A stretch of 64,000 nt of DNA from contig NZ_DATBBJ010000033.1 in NCBI RefSeq assembly GCF_036271055.1, forward strand, positions 13,689-77,688. Direction: 5' to 3'. Numbering within the stretch: position 1 is the first letter of the stretch; every line of letters starts with the position of its first letter. Positions 42,933 through 50,438 of this stretch are shown here, piece by piece. A program made the position numbers and the translations under genes. The DNA is from Scandinavium sp036271055 (lineage in GTDB: Bacteria > Pseudomonadota > Gammaproteobacteria > Enterobacterales > Enterobacteriaceae). The notes beneath the pieces were generated by a model. That model was not told where the DNA came from and ran no database searches. It worked only from the letters and a program-made list of their open reading frames with translations.

Positions 42933-44597
42933 TCACCGTTCGGTTTTCTGGGTCCACCAAATGGCTTCAAACGGGCGCAGCGTCATCGTGCCCGGTTTGT
43001 CTTGCGGCTGTGGGTAGTTGCTTATCGCCACTTCCCACTCGCCTTCCATCGCTTCCAGCTCACAGTGTTGCTGATCCCGGCTGAGATTTGCGATCACCAA
43101 CAACTGCTGGCCTTGCCACTCACGGCGATAGCACCATAGCGACGGATGCTCCGGCAGCAGATCGAGATAATTACCCCATATCAGCAGCGGCTCTGCTTTA
43201 CGCAGAGCAATAAGCTGCTGATAGGTGTAAAACACGGAATCACGATCTTTCAATGCTACGTCGGCGTTGATCTGCTGCACGTTATCGCCGAGGCCAATCC
43301 ACGGTTCGCCGGTCGTGAAACCGCCGTGTTTTTCAGCGTTCCATTGCATCGGCGTGCGGCTATTGTCACGAGATTTACTGGCAAGGATCGCCAAAAGCTC
43401 GTCGGCATCACGGCCCTGTGAGCGCAATTCGGCGTACATGTTGTGACTTTCCACATCGCGATAATCGGTGATCTTTGCGAAATGCGGATTGGTCATGCCT
43501 ATTTCTTCGCCCTGATAGATGTACGGCGTGCCCTGCATGCCGTGCAAAACCATTGCCAGCATTTTTGCCGCCGGAACGTGGTATTTGCCCTCGTCACCAA
43601 AGCGCGAAACGATGCGCGGCTGATCGTGGTTACACCAGAACAGCGCGTTCCACGCCACGTTGTGCATCCCTTGCTGCCAGTGGCTGAACAGTGCTTTCAA
43701 CGCCACATAATCCGGTTTGGCGAGCGTCCATTTTTCTCCGCCCGGATAATCGACTTTCAGATGATGGAAGTTAAAGGTCATCGACAGTTCGTTGCCATCG
43801 AGCGAGGCGTATTGCTGACAGTTATCGAGCGTAGTGGAGGACATTTCGCCCACCGTCATCAGGTCACGTGGAATAAACACATCGCGACTCATTTCTTGCA
43901 GGAATTCGTGGACGCGTGGGCCATCGGTATAGAAACAACGCCCGTCGCCAATCGGGTCGCTCGGGAAGGTCTGGTCTTTTGAAATCAGGTTCACCACGTC
44001 AAGACGCAGGCCATCGACGCCACGATCGGCCCAGAACTCGCAAACCTTTTTCAGCTCTGAACGAACAGCTTCGTTTTCCCAGTTTAAATCCGCCTGCTCA
44101 GGAGCGAACAGGTGCAGATAATACTGCTCACTTTCGGCATGCCACTGCCAGGCGTTACCGCCAAATTTAGAACGCCAGTTGTTCGGCAGTTCGCCCGATT
44201 TGCCGTCGCGCCAGATGTAAAACTGACGATAAGGGCTGTCTGGATTGAGTGATTCACGGAACCACGGATGCTGTGTGGATGTGTGGTTGAGCACCATATC
44301 CAGCACGATGCGGATACCACGAGCTTTAGCTTCGGCCACCAGTTCGTCGAAATCGTCCAGCGTGCCGTAGGCCGGGTCGATGGCGGTGTAATGCGCCACG
44401 TCGTAGCCGTTATCCACCTGCGGAGAAACATAAAACGGCGTGAGCCAGATAGCGTCGATACCGAGGGTTTTCAGGTAATCCAGGCGCAGGGTTACGCCGC
44501 GTAAATCCCCCGTGCCGCTACCGGTGGTGTCCTGAAAACTTTTTGGATAGATCTGGTAGATGACGCCGTTTTGCCACCAGTGGGGAAGGTTGTTCAT
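42933..44597 (-). CDS. treC: Trehalose-6-phosphate hydrolase TreC
   Basis: Cytoplasmic GH13 enzyme splitting trehalose-6-phosphate to glucose and glucose-6-phosphate. It has 554 residues. GH13 motifs: DMVLNHTS (about residues 98-105), DGLRLDVVN with the nucleophile Asp (about 196-204), VGEMSS with the acid/base Glu (about 251-256), and NHDQPR. I chose the ATG at 44597 (MNNLPHWWQNGVIYQIYP), close to the E. coli start. It is the second gene of treB-treC. Confidence 0.97.
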   Translation of the reverse strand: MNNLPHWWQNGVIYQIYPKSFQDTTGSGTGDLRGVTLRLDYLKTLGIDAIWLTPFYVSPQVDNGYDVAHYTAIDPAYGTLDDFDELVAEAKARGIRIVLDMVLNHTSTQHPWFRESLNPDSPYRQFYIWRDGKSGELPNNWRSKFGGNAWQWHAESEQYYLHLFAPEQADLNWENEAVRSELKKVCEFWADRGVDGLRLDVVNLISKDQTFPSDPIGDGRCFYTDGPRVHEFLQEMSRDVFIPRDLMTVGEMSSTTLDNCQQYASLDGNELSMTFNFHHLKVDYPGGEKWTLAKPDYVALKALFSHWQQGMHNVAWNALFWCNHDQPRIVSRFGDEGKYHVPAAKMLAMVLHGMQGTPYIYQGEEIGMTNPHFAKITDYRDVESHNMYAELRSQGRDADELLAILASKSRDNSRTPMQWNAEKHGGFTTGEPWIGLGDNVQQINADVALKDRDSVFYTYQQLIALRKAEPLLIWGNYLDLLPEHPSLWCYRREWQGQQLLVIANLSRDQQHCELEAMEGEWEVAISNYPQPQDKPGTMTLRPFEAIWWTQKTER

Positions 44598-44622
44598 AAG
44601 ACTTTCCTGGTTAAAACTGAGA

Positions 44623-44640
44623 GGGGCGCAAATGCGCCCC
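44623..44640 (-). terminator. Hairpin in the treB-treC gap
   Basis: A perfect 7-bp GC stem (GGGGCGC with GCGCCCC) and AAAT loop, between treB and treC on their common transcript. With only a modest T run downstream it may lower treC expression or stabilise the treB message. Confidence 0.55.
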
Positions 44641-44648
44641 AAAAGGAG

Positions 44649-46070
44649 TTAGACAATCTGTAGCGTGCCCTGACGGAACTTACGCTGGTACATCGCGGTA
44701 GTGAGGATTATCGGTACGATAACGGCAATCGCCATCGCCAGCGCATACACCGACCAGAATTTGGGCTGGATGGAGAGAATACCCGGCAGGCCGCCAACGC
44801 CGATGCCGTTCGCCATCACACCGTTCAAACCACAAAGCAGACCCGCCAGACCGGAGCCAATCATCGCGCACAGCATCGGGAAGCGGTATTTCAGGTTGAT
44901 GCCGTACATCGCGGGTTCAGTCACGCCGAGGAAGGCAGAGATGGCCGCAGGTACGGAAATCTCACGCTCATTGTGTTTGCGGCTACAGATAATGATGCCG
45001 ACTACAGCAGAGGCCTGGGCGATGTTAGACAGTGCAATCAGCGGCCACACTGGCGTACCGCCCATGCTCTGAATCATCTGCATGTCGATGGCAAGGGTCG
45101 TCTGATGCACGCCGGTAATGACCAGTGGCGCATACAGGAAGCCAAACAGCGCGGCCCCTACTGGCGCGAAGCTACCAGTCATCAGGTGACGCACCGCGAA
45201 GGCCACGCCGTCGCCAATCATACGGCCAAACGGACCGATAAAGGCATGCGCGAGGAGCACCGCAAGAATCAAGGAACAGACCGGAACGACCACCAGATAG
45301 AGATAATCCGGCACGATACGTTTGAGACGAATTTCAATCCAGCCGAGCGCCAGACCCGCCAGCAGGGCCGGAATAACCTGCGCCTGATAGCCGACTTTCT
45401 CAATCGAGAACAGGCCGAAGTTCCACACTTCCGGGATTTTGCTGCCCAGTTCATAGGCGTTCATCAACTGAGGGGAAACCAGCGTCACGCCGAGCACGAT
45501 GCCGAGGATCGGTGTGCCGCCCATTTTCTTCACCGCAGACCAGCAGATACCGACCGGCAGATAGAAGAAGATAGCTTCGCCAATTAGCCACAGGAAGTCA
45601 TACAGGGTTTTCAGCCCCGGATACATCTGCGCCAGGGTCTCGCCGTTACTCATTGGCACGTCGCCAATGACGTTGCGAAAGCCGAGGATCAGACCGCCGC
45701 TGATCAGTGCAGGCAGCAGCGGGAAGAAGATCTCCGCAAAATGCGAGATCATCTGCTCGTGCCATTTCATGTTCTGACGTGCCGCCAGTTTGGCCTGTTC
45801 TTTATCAGCCGATGCCTGACCGGTGCTGGCGATCAGCACTTTGTAGTAATCGTCCACTTCGGTGCCGATCACTACCTGGAACTGTCCGGCGTTGGTGAAG
45901 CAGCCTTTGACCATCGGTAATTCTTCGATGGCTTTCGGGCTGGCCTTCGTCGGATCGTTCAGCACGAAACGCAGGCGGGTAATGCAGTGGCTGACGGTAG
46001 CGATATTCTCGCGACCGCCAACCAGCTCGATCAATTTATCGATATCCTGTTGTCTGACTTTGCTCATCAT
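44649..46070 (-). CDS. treB: PTS trehalose transporter EIIBC TreB
   Basis: Imports trehalose as trehalose-6-phosphate. It has 473 residues: an N-terminal EIIB domain with the phosphorylated cysteine in VSHCITRLRFVL (Cys28) and a multi-span EIIC domain (from about residue 105). There is no EIIA domain, so it must use the glucose EIIA (Crr), as in E. coli. It begins with ATGATG at 46070. Transcribed with treC; TreR is encoded upstream in the same orientation. Confidence 0.97.
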   Translation of the reverse strand: MMSKVRQQDIDKLIELVGGRENIATVSHCITRLRFVLNDPTKASPKAIEELPMVKGCFTNAGQFQVVIGTEVDDYYKVLIASTGQASADKEQAKLAARQNMKWHEQMISHFAEIFFPLLPALISGGLILGFRNVIGDVPMSNGETLAQMYPGLKTLYDFLWLIGEAIFFYLPVGICWSAVKKMGGTPILGIVLGVTLVSPQLMNAYELGSKIPEVWNFGLFSIEKVGYQAQVIPALLAGLALGWIEIRLKRIVPDYLYLVVVPVCSLILAVLLAHAFIGPFGRMIGDGVAFAVRHLMTGSFAPVGAALFGFLYAPLVITGVHQTTLAIDMQMIQSMGGTPVWPLIALSNIAQASAVVGIIICSRKHNEREISVPAAISAFLGVTEPAMYGINLKYRFPMLCAMIGSGLAGLLCGLNGVMANGIGVGGLPGILSIQPKFWSVYALAMAIAVIVPIILTTAMYQRKFRQGTLQIV

Positions 46071-46147
46071 GAAGCCTCATGACTGTAGGGGAAGAGGAGT
46101 GTGATTAACTGAACGCAAGCCTATCCGTTTCGCTTAATGGGTAAAAT

Positions 46148-46159
46148 GGGAACGTTCCC
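46148..46159. promoter_or_regulatory. Probable TreR operator
   Basis: A perfect 12-bp palindrome GGGAACGTTCCC, 78 bases upstream of treB and between treR and treB. This fits a LacI-family operator at the treBC promoter. Confidence 0.65.
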
Positions 46160-46207
46160 GAAATCAGGCGAGGATCACAATAATTCGTGTTTAACGGGCA
46201 TTAAGGA

Positions 46208-47155
46208 TCAAGTGAGGGCGGCGGGAATAACCAACTGCTGCGGTTCGATGCGACCGTTGATTTGCTCGATCAATTGATGTGCAGCCTGACGGCCCGCTTC
46301 GCCATAACCGGGGTCGACGGTGACAATTTCCGGGTGCAGGAATTTCATCAGCGGCGTATTGCCTACGCTCGCGAGCTGTAGCGAGTCGTTACGTTGCTCT
46401 TGCAGATATTTGCTGGCGCCAAGCGCCAACGTATCGGTGGCGCACACCAGCGCGGTGGTTTCGCTGTGAGTCACGCTGGCGACGGCGTCATAACCTTGTT
46501 TCATTGCCAGACCAGGCAAGGCCGCGACCGGGTGAAGTTTGTGTTTTTTGCAGAAAGAAAGATAGGCATCGTGACGGCGTTTGCCGGTAGTGATATCGCT
46601 GTGCGGCACGCCAAGATAGCTGATGTGGCGATGGCCTTTGTCATACAGGCGTTGCATCAGCAGGGTGATGGCCCCTTCGTCGTCATAACACACCGAGGCA
46701 ATGCCTTTGGCATCGCGCGCCAGCATCACCAACGTTTCACGCCATGGCGTAAGCATTGCGTCGGTAATGCCAGTAAAGCCAAACAGCACCACGCCGTCGA
46801 TATTACGGCGCTGCAACATGCCGAGATGTTCCGCCACTTTCTCCGCTGAGAACTGGCTTTCCATCATGATCGGGTCATAGCCCTGCTCGTAAAACGCCGG
46901 GAGCATGGTTTGTACCGCGAGGTTTTCCGACAAGGAATCCAGACGACTCATGATAATCGCCACCACTTTATCGCTTTGACCGCGCATCGCGCGTGCCGAG
47001 CGTGAAGGGGAGAAGTCGTGCTGATTCATCACCGCTTCAACCCGTTCGCGGGTGCGCAGGCTGACGCCGCTCTCATTATTCAGGACGCGGGAAACCGTCG
47101 ATTTCCCGACGCCGCTTAAGCGCGCGATATCTTTGATAGTCAGCCGGTTTTGCAT
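46208..47155 (-). CDS. treR: Trehalose operon repressor TreR
   Basis: A LacI-family repressor of 315 residues that senses trehalose-6-phosphate. The helix-turn-helix is at the N-terminus (TIKDIARLSGVGKSTVSRVL, about residues 5-24), followed by a hinge helix and a periplasmic-binding-like sensor domain. It is upstream of treBC and divergent from mgtA. Confidence 0.96.
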   Translation of the reverse strand: MQNRLTIKDIARLSGVGKSTVSRVLNNESGVSLRTRERVEAVMNQHDFSPSRSARAMRGQSDKVVAIIMSRLDSLSENLAVQTMLPAFYEQGYDPIMMESQFSAEKVAEHLGMLQRRNIDGVVLFGFTGITDAMLTPWRETLVMLARDAKGIASVCYDDEGAITLLMQRLYDKGHRHISYLGVPHSDITTGKRRHDAYLSFCKKHKLHPVAALPGLAMKQGYDAVASVTHSETTALVCATDTLALGASKYLQEQRNDSLQLASVGNTPLMKFLHPEIVTVDPGYGEAGRQAAHQLIEQINGRIEPQQLVIPAALT

Positions 47156-47234
47156 CTTTTTTCCCGAGTCAGCGATGGCGCAGTGATTATAAGTGATCTT
47201 GCTCCAGCGTAAACCTGCCCGTCTCGTAAAGTCT

Positions 47235-47269
47235 GGTATACGTACCGTTTAGTTATCAGCGCGTATGCT
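47235..47269 (+). promoter_or_regulatory. PhoP box and promoter of mgtA
   Basis: A direct repeat GGTATA-N5-CGTTTA (47235-47251) fits the PhoP consensus (T/G)GTTTA-N5-(T/G)GTTTA with small deviations. A -10 TATGCT (47264-47269) follows 12 bases later, the spacing usual for PhoP-activated promoters. Confidence 0.7.
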
Positions 47270-47275
47270 ACTGGC

Positions 47276-47553
47276 ATTATCGCTACGCAGTGTAGGGTTT
47301 ACAGCACAAAACGCATGGCGTTTCTTTCACTTACCGGAGGCCGTATGGATCCCGATCCCACTTCCCATCATCGATGGAGTTTGATTTTCTTCCGGTAAGC
47401 CAGTCTTTCGCTGCCTTGCCGGACAACGCGTAAGGCAGTGACGTCACTTCTTTGATGTCCCTGTTTTAACTCAATAAGTACCCATCAGGTACGATTTTAT
47501 CGTGCCTGAAAGTTACCCGCGATCGCCGGACGGCGAGCGCCGAGGGACTCATT
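47276..47553 (+). promoter_or_regulatory. Magnesium-sensing mgtA leader
   Basis: About 278 bases of transcribed leader between the predicted start and mgtA, the size known for E. coli/Salmonella, containing the mgtL reading frame. In those species low Mg2+ or impaired mgtL translation favours read-through, while high Mg2+ promotes Rho-dependent termination. The start coordinate is estimated from the -10. Confidence 0.75.
47345..47398 (+). CDS. mgtL: Leader peptide MgtL
   Basis: A 17-codon reading frame, MDPDPTSHHRWSLIFFR, behind a perfect GGAGG site five bases upstream. The E. coli/Salmonella MgtL is [17 protein letters not shown]. The beginning (M-acid-P-D-P-T) and final FR are kept, while the middle differs and two of the four prolines are gone. 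Ribosome behaviour on this start senses Mg2+ and proline supply to control mgtA (established in relatives). Confidence 0.88.
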   Translation: MDPDPTSHHRWSLIFFR

Positions 47554-50262
47554 ATGCTGAAAAATATTACCCGGCAGCTGATCGCACAGCTCAGCCGCCA
47601 TCTGCCACATCGTCTGGTCAGCCGCGATCCGCTGCTGGATGGCAAAACCGTTTCTACCGCGCCGATCCCGGACTCATTAAGCCAGCAGTGCCTGAACGTG
47701 GCGGCGATGGATGAAAATGAAATCTGGCGCGCGTTCAACAGCCACCCGGAAGGGCTGAATGCGCAGGAAGTGGAAGATAACCGAGAACAGCACGGCAGCA
47801 ACGTTATTCCGGCGCAAAAACCGTCACCGTGGTGGGTGCATCTGTGGCTGTGTTACCGCAACCCGTTTAACCTGCTGCTGACCATTCTCGGCGTGATTTC
47901 CTATTCCACGGAAGATCTGTTTGCCGCTGGCGTGATCGCGCTGATGGTGATTATTTCCACCTTACTGAACTTCATCCAGGAAGCGCGCTCCACCAAAGCG
48001 GCGGATGCGCTGAAAGCGATGGTCAGCAACACCGCCACGGTGTTGCGGGTGATCAACGATCAGGGCGAAAGCCGCTGGCAGGAGATCCCGATCGATCGTC
48101 TGGTGCGCGGTGACATCGTGAAGCTGTCGGCAGGAGACATGATCCCGGCCGATCTGCGCGTGTTCCAGGCGCGCGATCTATTCGTGGCCCAAGCCTCTTT
48201 GACCGGCGAATCGCTGCCGGTCGAAAAGGTGGCGCGCACTCGCGAACCCCTGCAAAACAATGCGCTCGAAAGTGACACCCTGTGCTTCATGGGCACCAAC
48301 GTGGTGAGTGGTTCGGCGCAGGCGATTGTCTTTGCGACGGGCGGTAATACCTGGTTCGGGCAACTGGCCGGGCGCGTCAGCGAACAGGAAAACGAGCCGA
48401 ACGCGTTCCAGAAAGGCATCAGCCGCGTCAGCATGTTGTTGATCCGCTTTATGCTGGTGATGGCGCCCGTGGTGCTGCTGATTAACGGCTATACCAAAGG
48501 CGACTGGTGGGAAGCGGCGCTGTTTGCGCTCTCTGTCGCGGTTGGCCTGACCCCGGAAATGCTGCCGATGATCGTTACCTCGACACTGGCACGCGGGGCG
48601 GTGAAGCTGTCGAAACAGAAAGTGATTGTGAAACACCTCGACGCCATTCAGAACTTTGGCGCGATGGACATCCTTTGCACCGACAAAACCGGCACCCTGA
48701 CACAGGACAAAATCGTGCTGGAAAACCACACCGATGTGTCGGGCAAAAGCAGCGAGCGCGTGCTGCACAACGCCTGGCTCAACAGCCATTACCAGACCGG
48801 GCTGAAAAACCTGCTTGATACCGCTGTGCTGGAAGGAGTGGACGAAGAGTCGGCTCGTGGACTGTCTGAACGCTGGCAGAAAATCGACGAGATCCCGTTC
48901 GACTTCGAACGCCGCCGCATGTCGGTGGTGGTGGCTGAGCAGGAGAATGTGCATCAGCTCATCTGCAAGGGCGCGTTGCAGGAGATCCTCAACGTCTGTA
49001 CGCAGGTACGCTACAACGGTGACATCGTACCGCTCGACGAGACCATGCTGCGACGCATCAAACGCGTGACCGATACACTGAATCGTCAGGGCCTGCGCGT
49101 CGTGGCGGTGGCGACCAAATACCTGCCTGCGCGTGAAGGGGATTATCAGCGTATCGATGAATCGGATCTGATCCTCGAAGGCTACATCGCGTTCCTCGAT
49201 CCACCGAAAGAAACCACTGCTCCGGCACTGAAAGCGCTAAGGGCAAGCGGTATCACTGTGAAAATCCTGACCGGCGACAGCGAACTGGTGGCGACGAAAG
49301 TGTGTCATGAAGTCGGACTGGACGTGGGCGACGTGGTGATCGGCAGCAATATCGATGCCATGACTGACGACCGCCTGGCGGCGCTGGCAAAACGCACCAC
49401 GCTGTTTGCGCGTCTGACGCCGATGCATAAAGAACGCATTGTGACGCTGCTGAAACGCGAAGGGCACGTAGTCGGCTTTATGGGTGACGGCATCAACGAT
49501 GCGCCCGCGCTGCGTGCGGCGGATATCGGTATTTCCGTTGATGGCGCGGTGGATATCGCCCGTGAAGCGGCAGACATCATTCTGCTGGAAAAAAGCCTGA
49601 TGGTGCTGGAGCAGGGGGTTATTGAAGGCCGTCGGACCTTCGCCAACATGCTGAAATACATCAAAATGACCGCCAGTTCTAACTTCGGTAACGTGTTCAG
49701 CGTGCTGGTGGCGAGCGCCTTCTTGCCGTTCCTGCCGATGCTGCCGTTGCACTTACTGATTCAGAACCTGCTGTACGATGTATCCCAGGTAGCGATCCCG
49801 TTTGATAACGTTGACGACGAGCAAATTCAGAAGCCGCAGCGCTGGAACCCGTCAGATTTGGGGCGCTTTATGATCTTCTTCGGGCCGATCAGCTCCATTT
49901 TCGACATTCTGACCTTCTGCCTGATGTGGTTTGTGTTCCACGCCAACACGCCCGAACACCAGACGCTGTTCCAGTCCGGCTGGTTTGTGGTCGGCCTGTT
50001 GTCGCAAACGTTGATTGTGCACATGATCCGTACGCGCCGTATTCCGTTCATTCAGAGCCGTGCCGCGTGGCCTCTGATTGTGATGACGCTGGTGGTGATG
50101 GCTGTTGGGATTGCGCTGCCGTTCACACCGCTTGCGACCTATTTGTCACTGCAGCCGCTGCCGCTCTCTTACTTCCCGTGGCTGGTGGCGATTCTGGTCG
50201 GTTATATGACGCTGACGCAGCTGGTGAAAGGGTTCTATACCCGTCGGTATGGTTGGCAGTAA
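47554..50262 (+). CDS. mgtA: Magnesium-transporting P-type ATPase MgtA
   Basis: Inner-membrane P3B ATPase importing Mg2+ in low magnesium. It has 902 residues. The phosphorylated Asp377 is in CTDKTGTLTQDK, the TGES loop is about residue 213 (SLTGESLPVEK), the hinge motif is GDGINDAPALR, and about ten membrane helices are seen. A basic N-terminus (MLKNITRQLIAQLSRHLPHR) may interact with acidic lipid. Controlled by PhoP and the leader upstream. Confidence 0.97.
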   Translation: MLKNITRQLIAQLSRHLPHRLVSRDPLLDGKTVSTAPIPDSLSQQCLNVAAMDENEIWRAFNSHPEGLNAQEVEDNREQHGSNVIPAQKPSPWWVHLWLCYRNPFNLLLTILGVISYSTEDLFAAGVIALMVIISTLLNFIQEARSTKAADALKAMVSNTATVLRVINDQGESRWQEIPIDRLVRGDIVKLSAGDMIPADLRVFQARDLFVAQASLTGESLPVEKVARTREPLQNNALESDTLCFMGTNVVSGSAQAIVFATGGNTWFGQLAGRVSEQENEPNAFQKGISRVSMLLIRFMLVMAPVVLLINGYTKGDWWEAALFALSVAVGLTPEMLPMIVTSTLARGAVKLSKQKVIVKHLDAIQNFGAMDILCTDKTGTLTQDKIVLENHTDVSGKSSERVLHNAWLNSHYQTGLKNLLDTAVLEGVDEESARGLSERWQKIDEIPFDFERRRMSVVVAEQENVHQLICKGALQEILNVCTQVRYNGDIVPLDETMLRRIKRVTDTLNRQGLRVVAVATKYLPAREGDYQRIDESDLILEGYIAFLDPPKETTAPALKALRASGITVKILTGDSELVATKVCHEVGLDVGDVVIGSNIDAMTDDRLAALAKRTTLFARLTPMHKERIVTLLKREGHVVGFMGDGINDAPALRAADIGISVDGAVDIAREAADIILLEKSLMVLEQGVIEGRRTFANMLKYIKMTASSNFGNVFSVLVASAFLPFLPMLPLHLLIQNLLYDVSQVAIPFDNVDDEQIQKPQRWNPSDLGRFMIFFGPISSIFDILTFCLMWFVFHANTPEHQTLFQSGWFVVGLLSQTLIVHMIRTRRIPFIQSRAAWPLIVMTLVVMAVGIALPFTPLATYLSLQPLPLSYFPWLVAILVGYMTLTQLVKGFYTRRYGWQ

Positions 50263-50270
50263 GCGTTTCA

Positions 50271-50325
50271 TGCCGGGCGGCGCTTTTGTTTGCCCGGCCT
50301 ACAATTATTTTGTAGGCCGGTGGCA
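50271..50325. repeat. REP element(s) after mgtA
   Basis: A complete REP hairpin (TGCCGGGCGGCGC...GCCCGGCCTAC, 50271-50302) and a partial inverted unit (TGTAGGCCGGTGGCA, 50311-50325). Confidence 0.8.
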
Positions 50326-50438
50326 TTTCACTGAATTCTGACAAGTTGTGAGCCATATCGCGCTTCGCGCTTGACCCCCTCAACCCCGCGTGTTACCTCA
50401 ATGGATTGCTATTTTTTGGCCCGTCTAAAGGAACCCTC

